64,000 nt of DNA from Pagrus major (Eukaryota; Chordata; Actinopteri; Spariformes; Sparidae), in the NCBI RefSeq assembly GCF_040436345.1, contig NC_133223.1:18701113-18765112 (forward strand), in the 5' to 3' direction. Of the stretch, positions 31,854 through 46,600 are shown piece after piece. The notes beneath the pieces were generated by a model. That model searched no databases, had not been told where the DNA came from, and saw only the letters and a program-made list of their open reading frames with translations. Positions within the stretch are counted from its first letter, which is position 1. Every line of letters starts with the position of its first letter. A program made the position numbers and the translations under genes.

Positions 31854-32777
31854 AGACAACAATGAGATTCACTACATGGCATGTCACTACACTCACATCG
31901 TTGAGAGCACTTCCTTTAAAAATCCTTTTTCCATTTTTCATCTTTGAACTAAAAACCAATCACTCGTGAAGCTTGAATGCTACTCTACAAATCACATACT
32001 CAAAATCAGCTCATGAAATCACCAAAGCAGCCGCAGCTCTGGATTCCTTCAGAGAAAACAAGACCACGTACCATGAGCCGCTGATCTACAGATTCAGGTG
32101 AGAAGAGCCCTTTAAACTGTCCTTGAGGGACTCGATGAATGGCATCCTGCAGTCGCTGGAGATCCTGTGTTCGTCGGCTTGAACTCCAAAGAAACTTTTG
32201 AAACGGGGGAGACAAAAAGATTCGCCCTGTCTTCTTCCTCCTCTCCGCTCAACTTCCGTCTCGTTGGATCCAGGTGGGCTCCCCTCAGGTAGAGGGAGGA
32301 GACGCGGTGGTGCGCTTGCGCAGAGAGGACTTGTGCGTGTCAAAATCCATACCTGGGGTACACGGATGAGGAACAAGGCATGAACAACAGCTCTGGCGTC
32401 GAGTCTCCTCTCAGGACGCCTTTTAAAATAAATGGATCAAACATTAATCGAGACACAACTCTTGATAAATGCGCAAAAAGTGGTGTGCGGTCACTTTGTG
32501 TAGCAGACTGTGCTGCCTCACATTCAATAACAGTGCCATTAATAGGATTTGTTCAACTGGTCATTCAGCGGGACAGTTGCTAAGTTACAGATAACGGAGG
32601 AACGCGGTATACCACCGCACACACAGCCCACCGCATCCGACCAGACACCACATTATGAACACTAAAAAACGCACATGGTCGGAGAAGTTAAAAGCGTCCT
32701 TTACGCGTGGAAGCGAACAGATTAATGAATCACAGTCTGAGCTCTCGTTGATAAAAGTTGTAAAAGCACACACTCAC

Positions 32778-33000
32778 CACCGCTCCTCTGCAGTTCAATC
32801 TAATCCTTTAGTATCCCAGGTTTCCTCCAGGACGGATGGTCTTCATAGAGAGTTGGATGGAGGAGTGAGGACGCGGATCCCAGCCGCGGGGAGCCTGCTC
32901 TGGTGCTCTGGTGCCCAGTTTGAAGCCTTTCTGCCTTTCACTTGCACAGCGACTCCATCTGTAGCGACTGTGTTCCCCGGCACTTCCTATCCACGGCAGG
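32778..33000 (-). promoter_or_regulatory. galnt3: Candidate galnt3 untranslated first exon and promoter
   Basis: A strong minus-strand donor (GTGAGTGTG from 32777) ends a CpG-containing segment with no long ORF, about 1.3 kb upstream of the acceptor of the ATG exon. A seven-codon uORF (MESLCK, stop) lies at 32958-32938. No TATA box was seen; an ETS-like GGAAGT lies near 32988. Other donor-like sites at 32071 and near 32355 could mark alternative leaders. This is inferred from sequence only. Confidence 0.35.
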
Positions 33001-33421
33001 CATCCAGTTTATTATGTCCATTAAAATGTTCAGTGTCCCTCTTTTTTTTTTTTTTTTTTTCTTCTTTCCAGTCAGGCTTGTAAATATTTGACTATGTGGC
33101 AACTGTGAGTGGAGACAGTGATGATGTAAAGTGTCTTGTTAAGAGGATGTCTTAATCTTTAGGAAGAAAAGAGAGAAATCAGGCAAATATCATGTATCTA
33201 AATTATTTTATTTTTTAAAAATATACGCTTTGCAGTATTACAAATAACAGCATTTAGAGATTTCCTTATGATAATCAGCACAAGATTAAACATTTCAGTA
33301 TTGATTTTCATATAACTGAAGGTAGAAAAGCATTTCAGAGACAATATGTCATCAATCAAATTAAATATAGGTGGTGTAACATGAAAAAGGGAGAACATTT
33401 CATCTTCTGATGAGTAAATCT

Positions 33422-33746
33422 TAAAAGGTGCAATATGTAAGAATTTTAGTGAAAAAAAAAATCAACTAAAATTATCAACAAAGTGTGAAGAGATAAGTTT
33501 TAACATTGTGACTACTACGTTTTTATGTCTATATATTGTGTTGCAGAGATATCTACTGAAGTGAGCATGCTAACCAGCTAGCCCTGGCCCATCCCGGTCC
33601 AAAGCTCCTGTGTGAGCACTGTAAACACCAACAGTTTCCCCTGTGCTCCGAGCTCCCAGTCAGGACCTCTAGCTGCACTTCTAACTGAGCTGACTAGCTA
33701 GCGTCAGTTACAGTTAGCAGCAGATAACGGTACCTTGGACCTTTAA
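33422..33746 (+). mobile_element. MITE-like element, family A (forward), left half of an inverted pair
   Basis: TAAAAGGTGCAATATGTAAG at the left and TTGGACCTTTAAA at the right; interior GAGCATGCTAACCAGCTAGC. Confidence 0.75.
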
Positions 33747-34071
33747 AAAGGCGCAGTAAGAATCGGCCACCTGTCGAATTCAACAAACAGGTCGCAGCAC
33801 ATCACCAGAGTGACCACTAACTGCTGCTACTGTAGCTGCCGTCAGCTAGTTAGCCCGGTTAGCCATTCATCTGGTGGTCCGAACTGGGAGCTCGGAGCAC
33901 AGGAGCTTTGGACTGGGCAAGGGCTAACTGGCTTTAGCATGCTAACTTCAGTCGATATCCCTACAACACAACGCAGACATAACTTCAAAACTCTTGTTTC
34001 TTCACAGTCTGTTGATAATTCTAGTTAATTTTTGAATGTTTTTAACTAAAATTATTACATATTGCATCCTT
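33747..34071 (-). mobile_element. MITE-like element, family A (reverse), right half of an inverted pair
   Basis: AAAGGCGCAGTAAGAATCGG at the left and TATTACATATTGCATCCT at the right; interior GCTTTAGCATGCTAACTTCA. It abuts the forward copy, forming a ~650-bp imperfect palindrome. Confidence 0.75.
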
Positions 34072-34083
34072 CTAAAAAGTTGG

Positions 34084-34686
34084 TTTATTTAGACAGTACC
34101 GTTCTACGACATCCCCTTGTTTTAATGCTTCCAGCTGATATTGGTCTATATTAGATACAGTATATCGGTGTATATGTTGTCCAGTATGTGCAGGTATGAA
34201 AACATTTTTTTTATACATAGATGCTTGAGTGAAGTCAAAATTACTAAATTCCCAGTGAAGTTTATTGTATCAGTGCACTTATGTCATTTTGGACAATTGT
34301 TTAACTGTAAAATATCCTGCCAACGTTACACATTTTTGTCACAAGTGTGTGATAACCACATCGGAGGGATTATTACAAAAAATGTGTGTTCTCTGGCCAA
34401 TATATTGATAACGCCATCGGCCTTTAAAATCGAGTATTGGTTGGGCTCTAGCCTGAACCCCTCTGCACTGTGTTCTCCCTCAGGATTGCCAGCACCCAAC
34501 TATTCATATACTAAAAACAAAATTGCAAAATAATGTGTTTCAGGGGTTTTCCCAAAGAAATAACACAAAACTGCGCTGTTTTTTTAAAACTGGACAGTAA
34601 AAGTCAAACAATAAAAGTGGATTCAATCAAAGTAACAGAACCACTGGCTTCATCTCTCTCTCACACACACACGCACAGTTCCAACA
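34084..34686 (-). other. ttc21b: ttc21b 3' UTR with candidate poly(A) signal
   Basis: This non-coding sequence follows the TAG. The first clear minus-strand AATAAA is TTTATT on plus at 34084-34089, giving a 3' UTR near 600 nt that would end just before an inverted pair of MITEs (33422-34071). Confidence 0.45.
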
Positions 34687-37600
34687 CTAAGATCTCAGGG
34701 CAGCGCGAGCTTTGTCCAGGATGTCCTTTCTCATTCTTGGGTAATTCGGATGAGCAGCCAGAACCTGTTGACAGAAGCAAAGATGATTCACAGGATGATA
34801 AAACACAGATGTAATCTCCTAAACTGTAAATATCCACAGGTGTCTCACCTTATGACACACATCTATGGCGTCAACATGCCTCTTTGCTTTTAAGTAGTTG
34901 AAAGCAAGCTTGTACCCTGAAATGTAAGCAGACATTGCATGTTAGAAACATAATTCTTTTAATCCCTTTACAAACAGAACTGGACATGTGATTTTTGGAT
35001 AACAGACCAATAGTTGGGTTAGTCCGATTTCCATATTTCCAAGCCATTTCATACTTGAGTGCTGCATCACGGAATGCCTGTTCTTTTTCCATTATGTAGC
35101 CTGTGTATTCATAAGCTTTGCAGCATGACTGTGGAAAAAAAGGGCAATTACTATCACAAAGACATTTACATAAAAAGGCGCCCACAACATTATAATGATT
35201 TCCAAAATAAGTGCTAAGAAGTTTTGTGTGAACTGGACTGTCTTGTAAGCCACATAATACTCAAGCAGCGACAATATTTTCAGACTGACCTTGTTATGAT
35301 TGAGGCATCTATTTAAGAGGTCCCCGGCCATGTCATACTTCCCCGAATGGATGTAGATGTCTGCCAAGAGCAGCCAGCTCTTCTCGAACTCGTCGGCGTC
35401 AACGATGCTCCAGTTCATCTTAGCTATGCGTTTGAGCTGGTTCCTGGCTCGGGGGGTTTGTTTAAGCATCATATAAGCCGTCGCCATGGCCAACAGTGCT
35501 GGCACGTGGTCTTTCTGAATCCGACCAGAGAATCCTGGTTAGACAGGAACCTGACAACACCTCCCCCAACGATCCCACTTCCACTTGTTTACACCAAAAC
35601 CACGCTGACTTCACTTCAGTAAAATTCACCATGTGAGCAGTGATATATACAGTACATATTCTATTAAAATATACTTAGAGTGAGTTAAGTTAATCTACAT
35701 TTTGCCAACAGCTAAACAGAAATTAAAAAGTCAGTATTAGGCTCAGTGATAGGTTTAAAGATATGGAACATCAGATTTTCATGCAGAAGAGCTTGACTCA
35801 TTTTCACAAAAAATGAAAAGCTGGATTAAAGAGATTGGTGATTGTGGCAATTAAGACCTCACAAATTCAAATTAAAGACTATTTTATGACTCTTAAGGGC
35901 TAATATTCATAAAACTGAATTTCAACTGATTTTATTTAGAGGGCACATTTAAGAAACAGCTACAGCTGTGCTGTACAAAGCCAAAATCTGTGAATAAGAG
36001 CATAACCCAACAGAAGGTTAATATGTAAAAGTATATTTTAGGACAAGATTTAAATGAGCCAACAGTGGGGGCGGATCTGATGGACAAGAGTAAGTGCCTA
36101 CTCATGGGGGGAAATGTTGGGTCTCTGTAAATTCATTAAACAGTATGGTCTAGACCTGCTTCAGTTGATTAGTTTCATGAGATAACTTTTGTTATGAATT
36201 GGCACTATATAAGTAAAGTTGACTTGACCTGTTCCAAAGTCAGGGGGCAATGACTGTAAAAGTGCCTCTCACCTCTAAGTTTAAAGTTAGGACGCGGGAC
36301 AGCCAAAACACCAGTGTCAGACAATGTAGTATAAGGACTTGTTATGGTCCTGCAGACACCCTGGACCCTACGTTGGCCGCTTTAAAAGACTCTCTCCTGA
36401 GCGGGTGTTTGTTTTGTCCATTCTGCGCTACTGTACTGAAACATGGTGGTACAACATGGCGGCCGCGGTGAAAGAGGACCGGCTCCTTCTGTAGATATAA
36501 AGGACTCATTCTAAGGTGACGAAAACACAACAATTCCTAGATTTCAGGTGATTATACACAAAAAATAACTAGTAATAAAATATGAATATTATATTACACA
36601 CACTGGACCTGTAAGAGAGAGTCTGATATAATGCACCAGCTCCTGGTGGAGGTGTATTTACACAGGAGTGATGGTGTGTATCATGAGTGACGTGTCTCAT
36701 GCACACCATCTGGAGTTTACTTACCTCATTGTTTGCAATCTCTGTGAAAACACTGAGTGCTTTCTCAACATTGCTCTTCTGCTTGGAGGCCAAAAGGCAG
36801 TAGTTCTCCAGGATGCGGAGTTGTATGTGTCCGCCTGGCGTCTGAGGCTTCAACTCCTTCAGCAGCTTCTCGGCTGTTCTCACAGTGAGCTGCTCTGACT
36901 CCTGCTTCTCTGTGGAGTTCCTGATGAAGGACAAGGGTGAGTGTTGGAAGGAAGTCTGTTGGTTTTGCAATATAAAGAAAATATTACAATATACACTGCC
37001 ACTCACCCAATTTCACCATCTAAACTCTCAAATACTTCTCCTCCCATGGTGTTATTGTCAGGGTTCAGGTAGATTTCAATCATGTTATAAATGGCATTTT
37101 GGCCCCAGTCGTTGTCTTTCCGCGCTTTGTTGAAGTGTTGCAGAGCATCGTTAGGCTCTCCTGTGAACCTGAGCAGCAAGCGCAAGTTCAGTCACTTATC
37201 CTAAAACAGATGTCACCTCACTCCAGAGGAAATGCTCATCCAAACTTACCAAAGATAAAGTCCTTTGCAGTAGTTGAACCCAGGGTCAAACTTGGTCCTG
37301 GAAGAATGTTTTTCTGCCATATCAATAAATCTTGGAATTTCTTCCAACTTCCCAGCCCTCCTCAACAGGTCAATAAGACGTGACAGTGTCAGGTAGTTGT
37401 CTGAAAGCAACAGGTGCAAGTCGTTATTTTTTCTGATTAGAGTCAGCTCGATTCACATTCACTGCAAAGGAAAAAAGTGAAACGTGGCTGTTGCACCTGG
37501 TTTGCGCTCCAGGAGTTGTTGAAAGTGGAAAACCGCCTGTTCGTAGTCCTGCTTCCTAAACATAATGTCAGCTATCATCTAAGGACAAACACATGTAAGA

Positions 37601-40600
37601 AATAACGTCTATAAATTAGTTCCAAAAACATGTTAGGAACAAAAGTGGAGAAAAGCAGAAGGTACAAACCAGAGTTGCATCTTCATTGAACTGGTCACTC
37701 TTCAAAATAACGCTGCATTGCTCCTGGCACGCATCAACCTCATTGAGAGTAAGGTACAACCGAGCCAACTCCAGCATCACCTAGGAACACAGAGTGCATT
37801 CAGGTAAATTCATGTGACAAAACTCTCGGTGGAATATTGTAGGGTAGATAAAGCAGACTGTTCGCTTAAATCAAACTATCAACAACTAAGATCTGAAAAA
37901 TCTCAGAAACACAAGCAGCAGACTCTAAAAGATGCCAGTGCTTGTTAACCACAGCTGCAGTGAGCACACAGGACGTTTTTCATTCAGCTGCACTGACCTT
38001 GCGATCAGTCTCACAATACACAAGAGCTTCTTTGTAGAATTTGACTGCTCTCTCATAGCCCCTCTGACTTGTGTAGTGTTTAGCGATCTCGGCGCAGATC
38101 TCGGCAGCGAGCTGCTTCTGTACGGGGACGGCGTCGGGCTGCTCCAACTGCACCCGCTTCAGCACCTTGGCCTGCACGTCTCGGGCCTATACGCGGCGAA
38201 AGCACAACCTTATTTTGAATACAGCAAGAATAACAAGCATCATCCTTATCACTGCTGTAGGAACACGTTTGAGAATATTGGATTTCACTATATGTCGCAT
38301 ACGTTTTAATGTTATTCTATTTCTGGCAATAAGTTCTCCTTGGATATAATCATGCAAAAGTATTTTTCTCACAGAGCTACATAACAGGAACCACTTACTC
38401 TCTGTAGGGAAAGTAAGGCTTCCTCATTTTTATCAACCTTATTTTGGATCTTTGCCAACAGGACCAGGTAACGGCAATCATCTGAGAGTGCCAGCAGTTC
38501 ATTCCCTGGGCATATCAGGCGAAAAAAAGTGACGTTAGAAACACAACAGAACAATTATCAACTATAAACAATCAGTAAATATTTGATCTAAAAGAGATGT
38601 TTTGATGGAACTGATTGATTGAAACAGTCTGACTACTTTGTTTTTTTTTTTCCATCTTTGCATCAAGTTATTTGCATCATGTCTGTGCACAAACTATTAC
38701 CATGACTAGATTCTCTTATTTGTTGTGTTGTTTGACATCAGGAGTATGTAGGACTGAAACTGGCAAAATCAAAGACAAATAAACTGAAAGGCAAAATAAT
38801 ACAGAAATCAATATGTTAATAAATAAGTAGATTGATTAAAAATGGAAAATGAGGAAAAAAATAAACAAATTATTAAAAAACATATCAATGAAAAAATGTT
38901 GTATTTCTTTTTTATAAATTAATGAATGTCTCTTTTATTGCATTTAATGACATTGGCAATTTATTTACGAGCTATGATCCATTTATTTCTTTATATCTTT
39001 TTTTGATTTAGGCAGTTGCACTCCTCCATAAGTTTATTTATTTACATTTCCTTGTTAGTCTTTGATTTTGGCAGATGCAGTCCTCACTGTGTGTGAAATA
39101 CAGTGATGTCTTAAGTACCTGGTTCATGTGCCAGAGCTTCATGCAGGACTCTCTCACAGCGCTCGTACTGCTTCATCTTCATCAGCAGCTCAGCCAGGTC
39201 ATAACGCAGGAAGTTCTGTTGCTCAGTCTTCAGGGCCACTTCATAGTAATTTATTGCCTGTGTAACAGCAGTCTTGTGTAAACACTGTTTTTTCTGTGAG
39301 TGAATTATGTTTATCTATAAATGAGTGTACAAAACAAACCTTGACGTAGTTATGGGTCTTGACCAGGGCCTTTCCAATCTTGCTGGCTAAAGCACCATCT
39401 TTGGGGTTTTTCTTCAGAGCTTGCTCATAAACCTCAATGGCTTTCTCTGGCTGAGGATAAACATGTCACACGGTAAGTGGCGTCGCATTCTGGTATTGGT
39501 TTGAAGTTTTTGTAAATATTATTTGGGAAGTCTAATTCATTTCATTATTTACAGATTGTTGTGAACATGCGGTAAACACCTGAAGTTTTAAATGCGCTGT
39601 TTGCTTCAAAATTAAGAGCTGGATAAAGAGAAGATTTCTGATGGTTGAGATAGGAAGATCTATTTCTGCCTCGAGTGACGCCATCTTACCAATCATCACA
39701 ACCGGACTATGTGTTAACATGCCTGAAGCCTTTGATGGGAGACTCGGCTCACCTCCCATCAAATCGTGCGTATAACCTCACTCATCTGACAACAATCACT
39801 TAGGAGCAGGCACACTGTGTTTCTTTCCATTGTCAATCATTACTGAAACTGGACAACTTTCTGATGAAACTTCTGGCTATTTTTTAACCTGGATTATCAG
39901 TGAATGTTATATTGTTTGTTTTAGTTAACCTATTTTCCGACTATAGGGTGCGACGACTCAATATTGTATAAAAAATCAGCTGATGATAGACTTTTTCTCT
40001 ATTATTTAACATTCAGGGATGTGCATGAATGAGAATATTATTTCCTAAAAATTATTACTCGAGTATTGCCAGGTTGATGCTGATTTCCCTTTTACCTGTG
40101 GGTGAAACAAATCCTGTTTTCCTCCTTTTAAGCCTATATAAAATAATGTGTCAATAGTCTTCTGCCTTAGTTCCCACCACCCTAACCTAACATGTAATGC
40201 GCAGCAAACCATACCCTGTGACCTAACATGGAGCGGATGATTTTAAAGCAGACATATTATGCTCTTTTTCAGGTTAATAATGTTATCTATTCCTTTCACA
40301 TATCTGTTTTAGCATTATTTTTTAACAGTTTGCTCTACCACTTTATTCTCAACACATTATTTTCCAGGGAATTAAATGTTTCCTTTCATGTTCGAGATGT
40401 CAACTTGAAAACTTTATAATTATCCAGGTTTTCCAGGACACAGAAAAGTGCCAATAGGCCAAGGTATTGAGATAAATACGTATTAATTTTGCCAAGAGGG
40501 GAAGTGTTTGCTTTGTTAATGCCCAACGGTGAAAGTAAACAGCAAGGCTCCTTTATATGTACGCAGAAAACAGTAGTTACATTACACAGAGGACACATAT

Positions 40601-43600
40601 TTGTGTACCTCCTCTATTTATAATCTCTGTGTGAAGGACAGCTTTTCACTCCAGCTTTGAGTTAACCAATATCCACAAAAATCAGTGGTTATTGGATTAA
40701 AAAAAAGAACATCTCATAAGACACAGATGAATCACATCTCCCACTTACCTCTTGAATGTTAATGTAGGCATCACCTAGTAAGAGGTATGTGTGAGGGCTG
40801 GGCAGCTTCTCCACCATTTCTCTGGAGTAAAAACAGAGATATCACATCACATATGGCGTACTTCATTATGCAGACTCTGCTGGTCTGAGGTTCAGTCATG
40901 CTTTACTACGTCTCAGCTGTTGATACAAGAAGCAGCAGAGAGCAGCAGAAGACTGGAATGCAACTGTGCAGGTCTTCTGTATAAATGGCTTCAGTTAAGA
41001 TTTGATTTGATTTACTTTATGTTTTGCGGTCTTCTAAATCCTACTACTGACTCAGCTGGATGAAATGTCAGTTGAATATCCTAGAGTCATGTATTTAATT
41101 AAGTTTCAGCCAAACATTTACGATGTATTAGGTTTCAGATGGATTTGATCATGGTATTACTTCAAGATCACTTAAGACTTCAGTATGCTCTTTTTGTTCA
41201 TTTGGATCCAACTTGAGTACTCACCTGTAACAGCTGGCATACAGACGTTTCTCTTTTCTGTGGTTCAGATATATGTCTCCCATTTTCTCCTTGGCTTGGA
41301 TGTAGTAGGGCTGCTCGGGAGTAATGTTTCTGAGCATATTCAGCGCCAGCTCAGTGTCACCACGCAGCAGAGCCAGGTCCGCGTTGGCAATGGTGACGCG
41401 TAGCTCCTCGGGGGTTCCCGAGAACTCATTGATGGCATCCTGCATCACTTTTGCTGCTTCATGCTGAAATATTAACCCTTTCATTAGTTTGTACTCAGAG
41501 CAAACGCAAAGAACAATATCTGTAGCTTTAAAAATAAACAGGATGATATGTGAAAGCCTTCTTCTATCAAAACTCACTATTTTACCTGTTCTCCGTTGAG
41601 CCACAGGGCCTCAGCTAACTCCAAGAAGACAGAGACACAGTCGGCAGGACTCAGCTCGATCTTCTTGTTCTTAGACTTGGAGGAGGATCCGGCTCTGCGG
41701 ACACCTGGAAGACTCATGGCCATCTGTAGTGTCTGAATAGCCTCCGTCAGCTCGCCTGTTTTCTTCTTAGCCTGAGCCTTGATCAGGTGGTACAGCGGGT
41801 GTTCTCGGATCTGGAATGCACAAAAAGTTACAACCCATTTGACCATGTAGTCCCTGCAGTCAATGAGCCAGACCAAAACAATGTTGGAGTGTTGGCATTT
41901 AACAAAACACACTGATGACTTGTCAGTGCTGACAATATCTTTAAAGTTCCCTTCAGTGGAGACAATGTATATTTGCTGGATGTGACTTTTAATTTCATCC
42001 TTTACTGTATTAATATGGCATATCTGCTATTTACATGTTGCCGTTGTTCCAGGAACATCATAATTGATGGATCATCATTTTAAATTGAGAAAAAGTGACA
42101 AAAACTGCATATGGAGCAAGGTGTTGTGGTTGAGTGGGTTTGACATACGACTCACTCACTCATAGACCGGAGTGACAAAAAACATTTTGAATCTTGAAAT
42201 AACCACATTTTTGAAAGGATAACTTCTCCAACTTTACTGAGGTAATATTACAAACAAACTCAGAAATATTCATTTTTTCCATAACTGAATAAACAAGCTG
42301 TTCTCAGAGGAAAATAAGGTCCCCAGAACACTGTTTGAAGCTAGAAAGGTGGCAGGGTCCGCCAAATATAAACAAAGTTAAACAGTATGAAATTGTGTTG
42401 TCCTTTAAGGTCAGTTTGTTTATTCAGTCATGAAAACAAAGAGAGTTTGTTTATTTAGTTTGTTTAGGGATAAAAAATCATTCAATGAAGATCTTTCTCT
42501 TCTGATTAAAATGTTTTCACCAAAACTACACAGTGCACCATTAAATACACCAACACGGCAATATAAGAGTAAATATAATAGAAAATATTATATGCATATA
42601 TTACAAGCTAACATGCTCCTAATTATTACTAGTAAAGGCAACAGCGCTGCAATGTGTTTGCACATTTTCTGTGGGTCAAATAAAAGCCTGAACACACGCT
42701 GCCTCATAAACATTTAGGAGACAGTAATACTGTCCACGTTGATGGTGATCTTACCTCAAAGTTATGGCTCAGGCAGAGTTCAAGAGACTGGGAACACAAC
42801 GTGAAGTTTCCCTGCAGCAGATGGATCTGTGCCATTAGCAGATGAGCGTCTGCGTGGGAAGGACACTGGTCCAGACAGTGTTGTAGACTGCTCTGTGCAG
42901 CGTCAACGTCACCTGAACAAACAGAAGCATTGCAGCTGAAAGTAGCATTTGTAAAATAAGAAATTTTTTAATGAGAAACCAAAAAATATTTTTAAAGGTG
43001 GTGCTCTCACCAGACTGATATCTGACTTTGGCGAGCAAGAAGACCCCTTGAGGGAGACCTGGCACAATCTTGACCACAGTATCTAACAATGTGGCACAGT
43101 GCTGGAGCTGAGGAGCAGGCGGCTGGCCCTGGGCTGGAGGCTTAAAGAAGAAAAGGTAAAAGTTTGATGTACTCATTGCAAGAGGATTAAGTACACATAT
43201 CCCTACCATACTATCCCCAAATGTGTGTAAAATAGAACAAAATCTTTAGTGACTAAACTATATACACAACTGACTGAGGCTCTCTTGCACTGCTCAATTT
43301 TAAGGCCCAGAATACACATTTCAAGGATGAATGGCCACACTGTCATCGCTGAGCCTTCCAGTCATACCTTAGCAGGACACAGCGCAAGATACTCCTTGAC
43401 AATCTCCAGCAGGAAGTCAGGGTTCAGCTTCTCAAAATACTCCACTCCCAGAGGCAGACCGTGCAGGTTGGAGAAGTGTGTGTCCACGGCATCATTCAAC
43501 AAATTGGTCACCTCTTCCTGGGGCCGGCGCTTTTTAACTGCCAGAATGGCACGCAGGTACAGCAGCTCCTAATTGAGTAGAAAAAGGAAATGAACTATCT

Positions 43601-46600
43601 TGCTTATCCTGTCACGTGCTTTTGCTTAATGGGTTTCAAACGTTTTTTAAAGCACAATAATGATTTTTAAACCGTGATGATTTTTTTCTAGGATATTCTT
43701 GATTGAATTAAAGAGATTTCATGTTGTTACCCCTGATTTTCCAATAGATTGTTGAATCTCGGTGAGAAATTCCAACTGTTGTTCTGCGTCTTCAAGGTGG
43801 CCTTCTATCAGCTGGCAACGAATTATACCTGCAATCCAAAAATAACAATGTTATATCTTCAGAAATAAAAAGTCTATGTATGGACCCTGAGTGTCTTGTA
43901 GACAACAGATTAGGAATTTTAACACGATACCAGTCAAAGCAGTGACACTTGTCTCATCCAAAGTCATGGCCGTCTTGTACCACTTCATAGCCTCCTTGAT
44001 TCTGCCCTGAAGCACCATCTGGTAGCCCAACTCTGTGGCTAAATCGGAGTCCCCCGCTGCCACAGAAAAGGCTCTGTCCACCATCCTGAATGTCTGCTCA
44101 ATTACTTTATCATTCCGTCCACACTACGACAAAATGAGAAATGCAGTAAACGCTGACATTCAGTGCAAGTCAGACAACTCCTCATGAGGAAAGATGACCA
44201 AAAAAATTAAAGTAAAGAATACTGAATATTGTCTTACAACGCGGGTGAAGGCGAGAGACATCCTGTAGAAAAGCTCTGGGTTGTGTGGCTCCAAGATCTC
44301 CAAGCTGCTGATGAGGTTTGAAAGCTGCTTTACTGACTGCAGAGGGGGAAATAAAAACAGTTTCTGTAAACTGATCAGCACTTTGCCACAGCTCCATTAC
44401 AAATGCCAGTATTTAAACTTTAAAGAATGAACTTTTACCTCCGTAATATCTCCATCTCTACATAGAGAATGTAGAGCTAGCATCCGTAGTGCCTCCAGGT
44501 TATTTTTATCCTTCTGTAAAAGCCTGAAATATGACACAAGGTGCTGTGAATAAAATCCATCTTCTACACTTAACAAACTTGTATTCCTTTGATTGATAGT
44601 AATAGAATATCTGATACTGCTACAGTACTATGTTGAGCTCCCACACAAATAACATTACAAGTAAAAGGAACTGTCAAGGCTGCCAAAGGATGTAAGGTAT
44701 ACTGTATGCTGCAGCCTTTCAGTGAGGGCACCACGGCGGCTCTGCACTTGGTGCACCTTGAGTAATCACTCAGCAAAGCTGAAGCAGTGAATCCTTGGAA
44801 TTGTGTGAGACTTCTGCACTTTGGCTCAAAGGCCTTTTTATGCTGTCTAACACTGGCCCAGGTCCAGCGGGGCGAACACAAACAATGGCTTAATCAGTAT
44901 GCACTGGTTTGAGGCATCACGCTAGTGTGTCATTTGCACTTGAATGCTGAGCCATTAGTAAATGCAGACTGTGTTTTTTCTTACATCCCTGGTGGTGGAT
45001 CGATGATAGATGATAAACAGAGATTTGCGAAACTCTCGTGCGATTTTCTTACACATTGTTTATTTATTTTGAACACTGTACAAACTAATTATACTTGGTT
45101 AGGGCTAGGTAAAGATCGTGGCTTGAGTTAAAATGAGGTTAGTGTTACCATCTGTTGATGATTTCAGTTGTTTTTTGTGTTTTATGATCTTACCAGAGAC
45201 ATTTCATCCCTTTCTTAAGATTGTATTTAGGGACTGGGGAAGGGAGCTCATATAAGCTTGCACTATGGTCCTGTTAATTTTTGGTATTAACAACTGTTAA
45301 TCACAAGTTGACAGCTCTAAGAACAGTTGTGAACAGACCCAAGATGCACTGAGGACGCATTTGACAGCTGGTCACACAGACCCCATTTGAAGGTGGTCTG
45401 GGCCGCATATGACCACATTCTTTTAGCAGTGTGTATGCACATGTGTCCTGGGCCCGTTGAAGGACCTTCTACTCAACTGACGTCCTCCACGAAACAATAA
45501 GGAGAAGAAGAAACCACAACAACAGGCGCAATGGACTACACAGTGTGATTTCTATGTTGTTCACTGTAATGAAAACTATGCGTTTGGGCTCTCTCAACCT
45601 GCCAATGTTAGCAGCTGATATTAAGATCCGATCACAAGCGTAGTTCCAGGTGTGGACTGACAGACTATCAAGTTGTGATTGGATCACTAAGGATGGATGT
45701 TACTACCAGGTCTGAACTCCCTGTGAGAGAGATGTGGCCTGTGAATGATTTGGGAGAAAACATCCTTACCACTTAATCACTTACCTTTGTGCTGCATCTA
45801 TGGTTTGCTCCCAATCTTGAAGGCTGAGCAACAGTTTCATCTTCTTGATGAGAGCAGGCAAGAACCCTGGGAAACTAACAATGACCTGGTTAACCATCTC
45901 CAGTGCTCCAGAGAAGTTCTGACGATATTCATAGTATTGTGCCTAGGACAGACCAAACATCAGTTAGTCATCATACAACACAGGCTGGTACAAAACATGA
46001 TAATTACTAATTTTCAATTAATTTTCAATATGAATAAAAATCTTAATGTCTAAGAAGAAACCAGAGCAACTATGGATGCCATATTTCCAAAGTTACACAG
46101 GAATAATATGATATGATGAACAGAACAGCTGAGCTAAAAACTATAATACATCAATCACAGTGATGGCAAGGGACAAATTAACACAGTAAGTACTGTAAAA
46201 GGCATAGGAAATATGATGATAGCATGGTAACATTTTCAGCTGTGGCTGAGGAAGACTCTTTACTATGGATGTGCAGTTCCCATCTCACCTTTCCCATCAG
46301 GGCGAAAACATCTGGTCTCTCTTTCAGTCCCTCATCAAAGTATTTTCCAGCCTTTCTGGCATAGGCGTCTTTACCAGATGTCACATCTATCCAGGCTTTT
46401 AGGATTATCCCCTGAACAAGACATCAGTGCAAATTTTACAGAAGTGCAAGCCAGAACGCCCTGCTTATCATTATACATGCACGCCAAGATTTGCATAAAA
46501 ATGGGAAAAAGTATAATTGATGCATTTCTCAAACAAATCTCACCTCTCTAGAGCCATTGGAGAGTTTGATCATTCTCTCTGTGTACTCCCTCGCCTTATC

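Noticed and set aside
32086-32376. Minus-strand ORF of 96 codons upstream of galnt3
   Set aside because: No family resemblance; it lies in probable leader or promoter DNA with donor-like sites, so it is more likely 5' UTR or chance.
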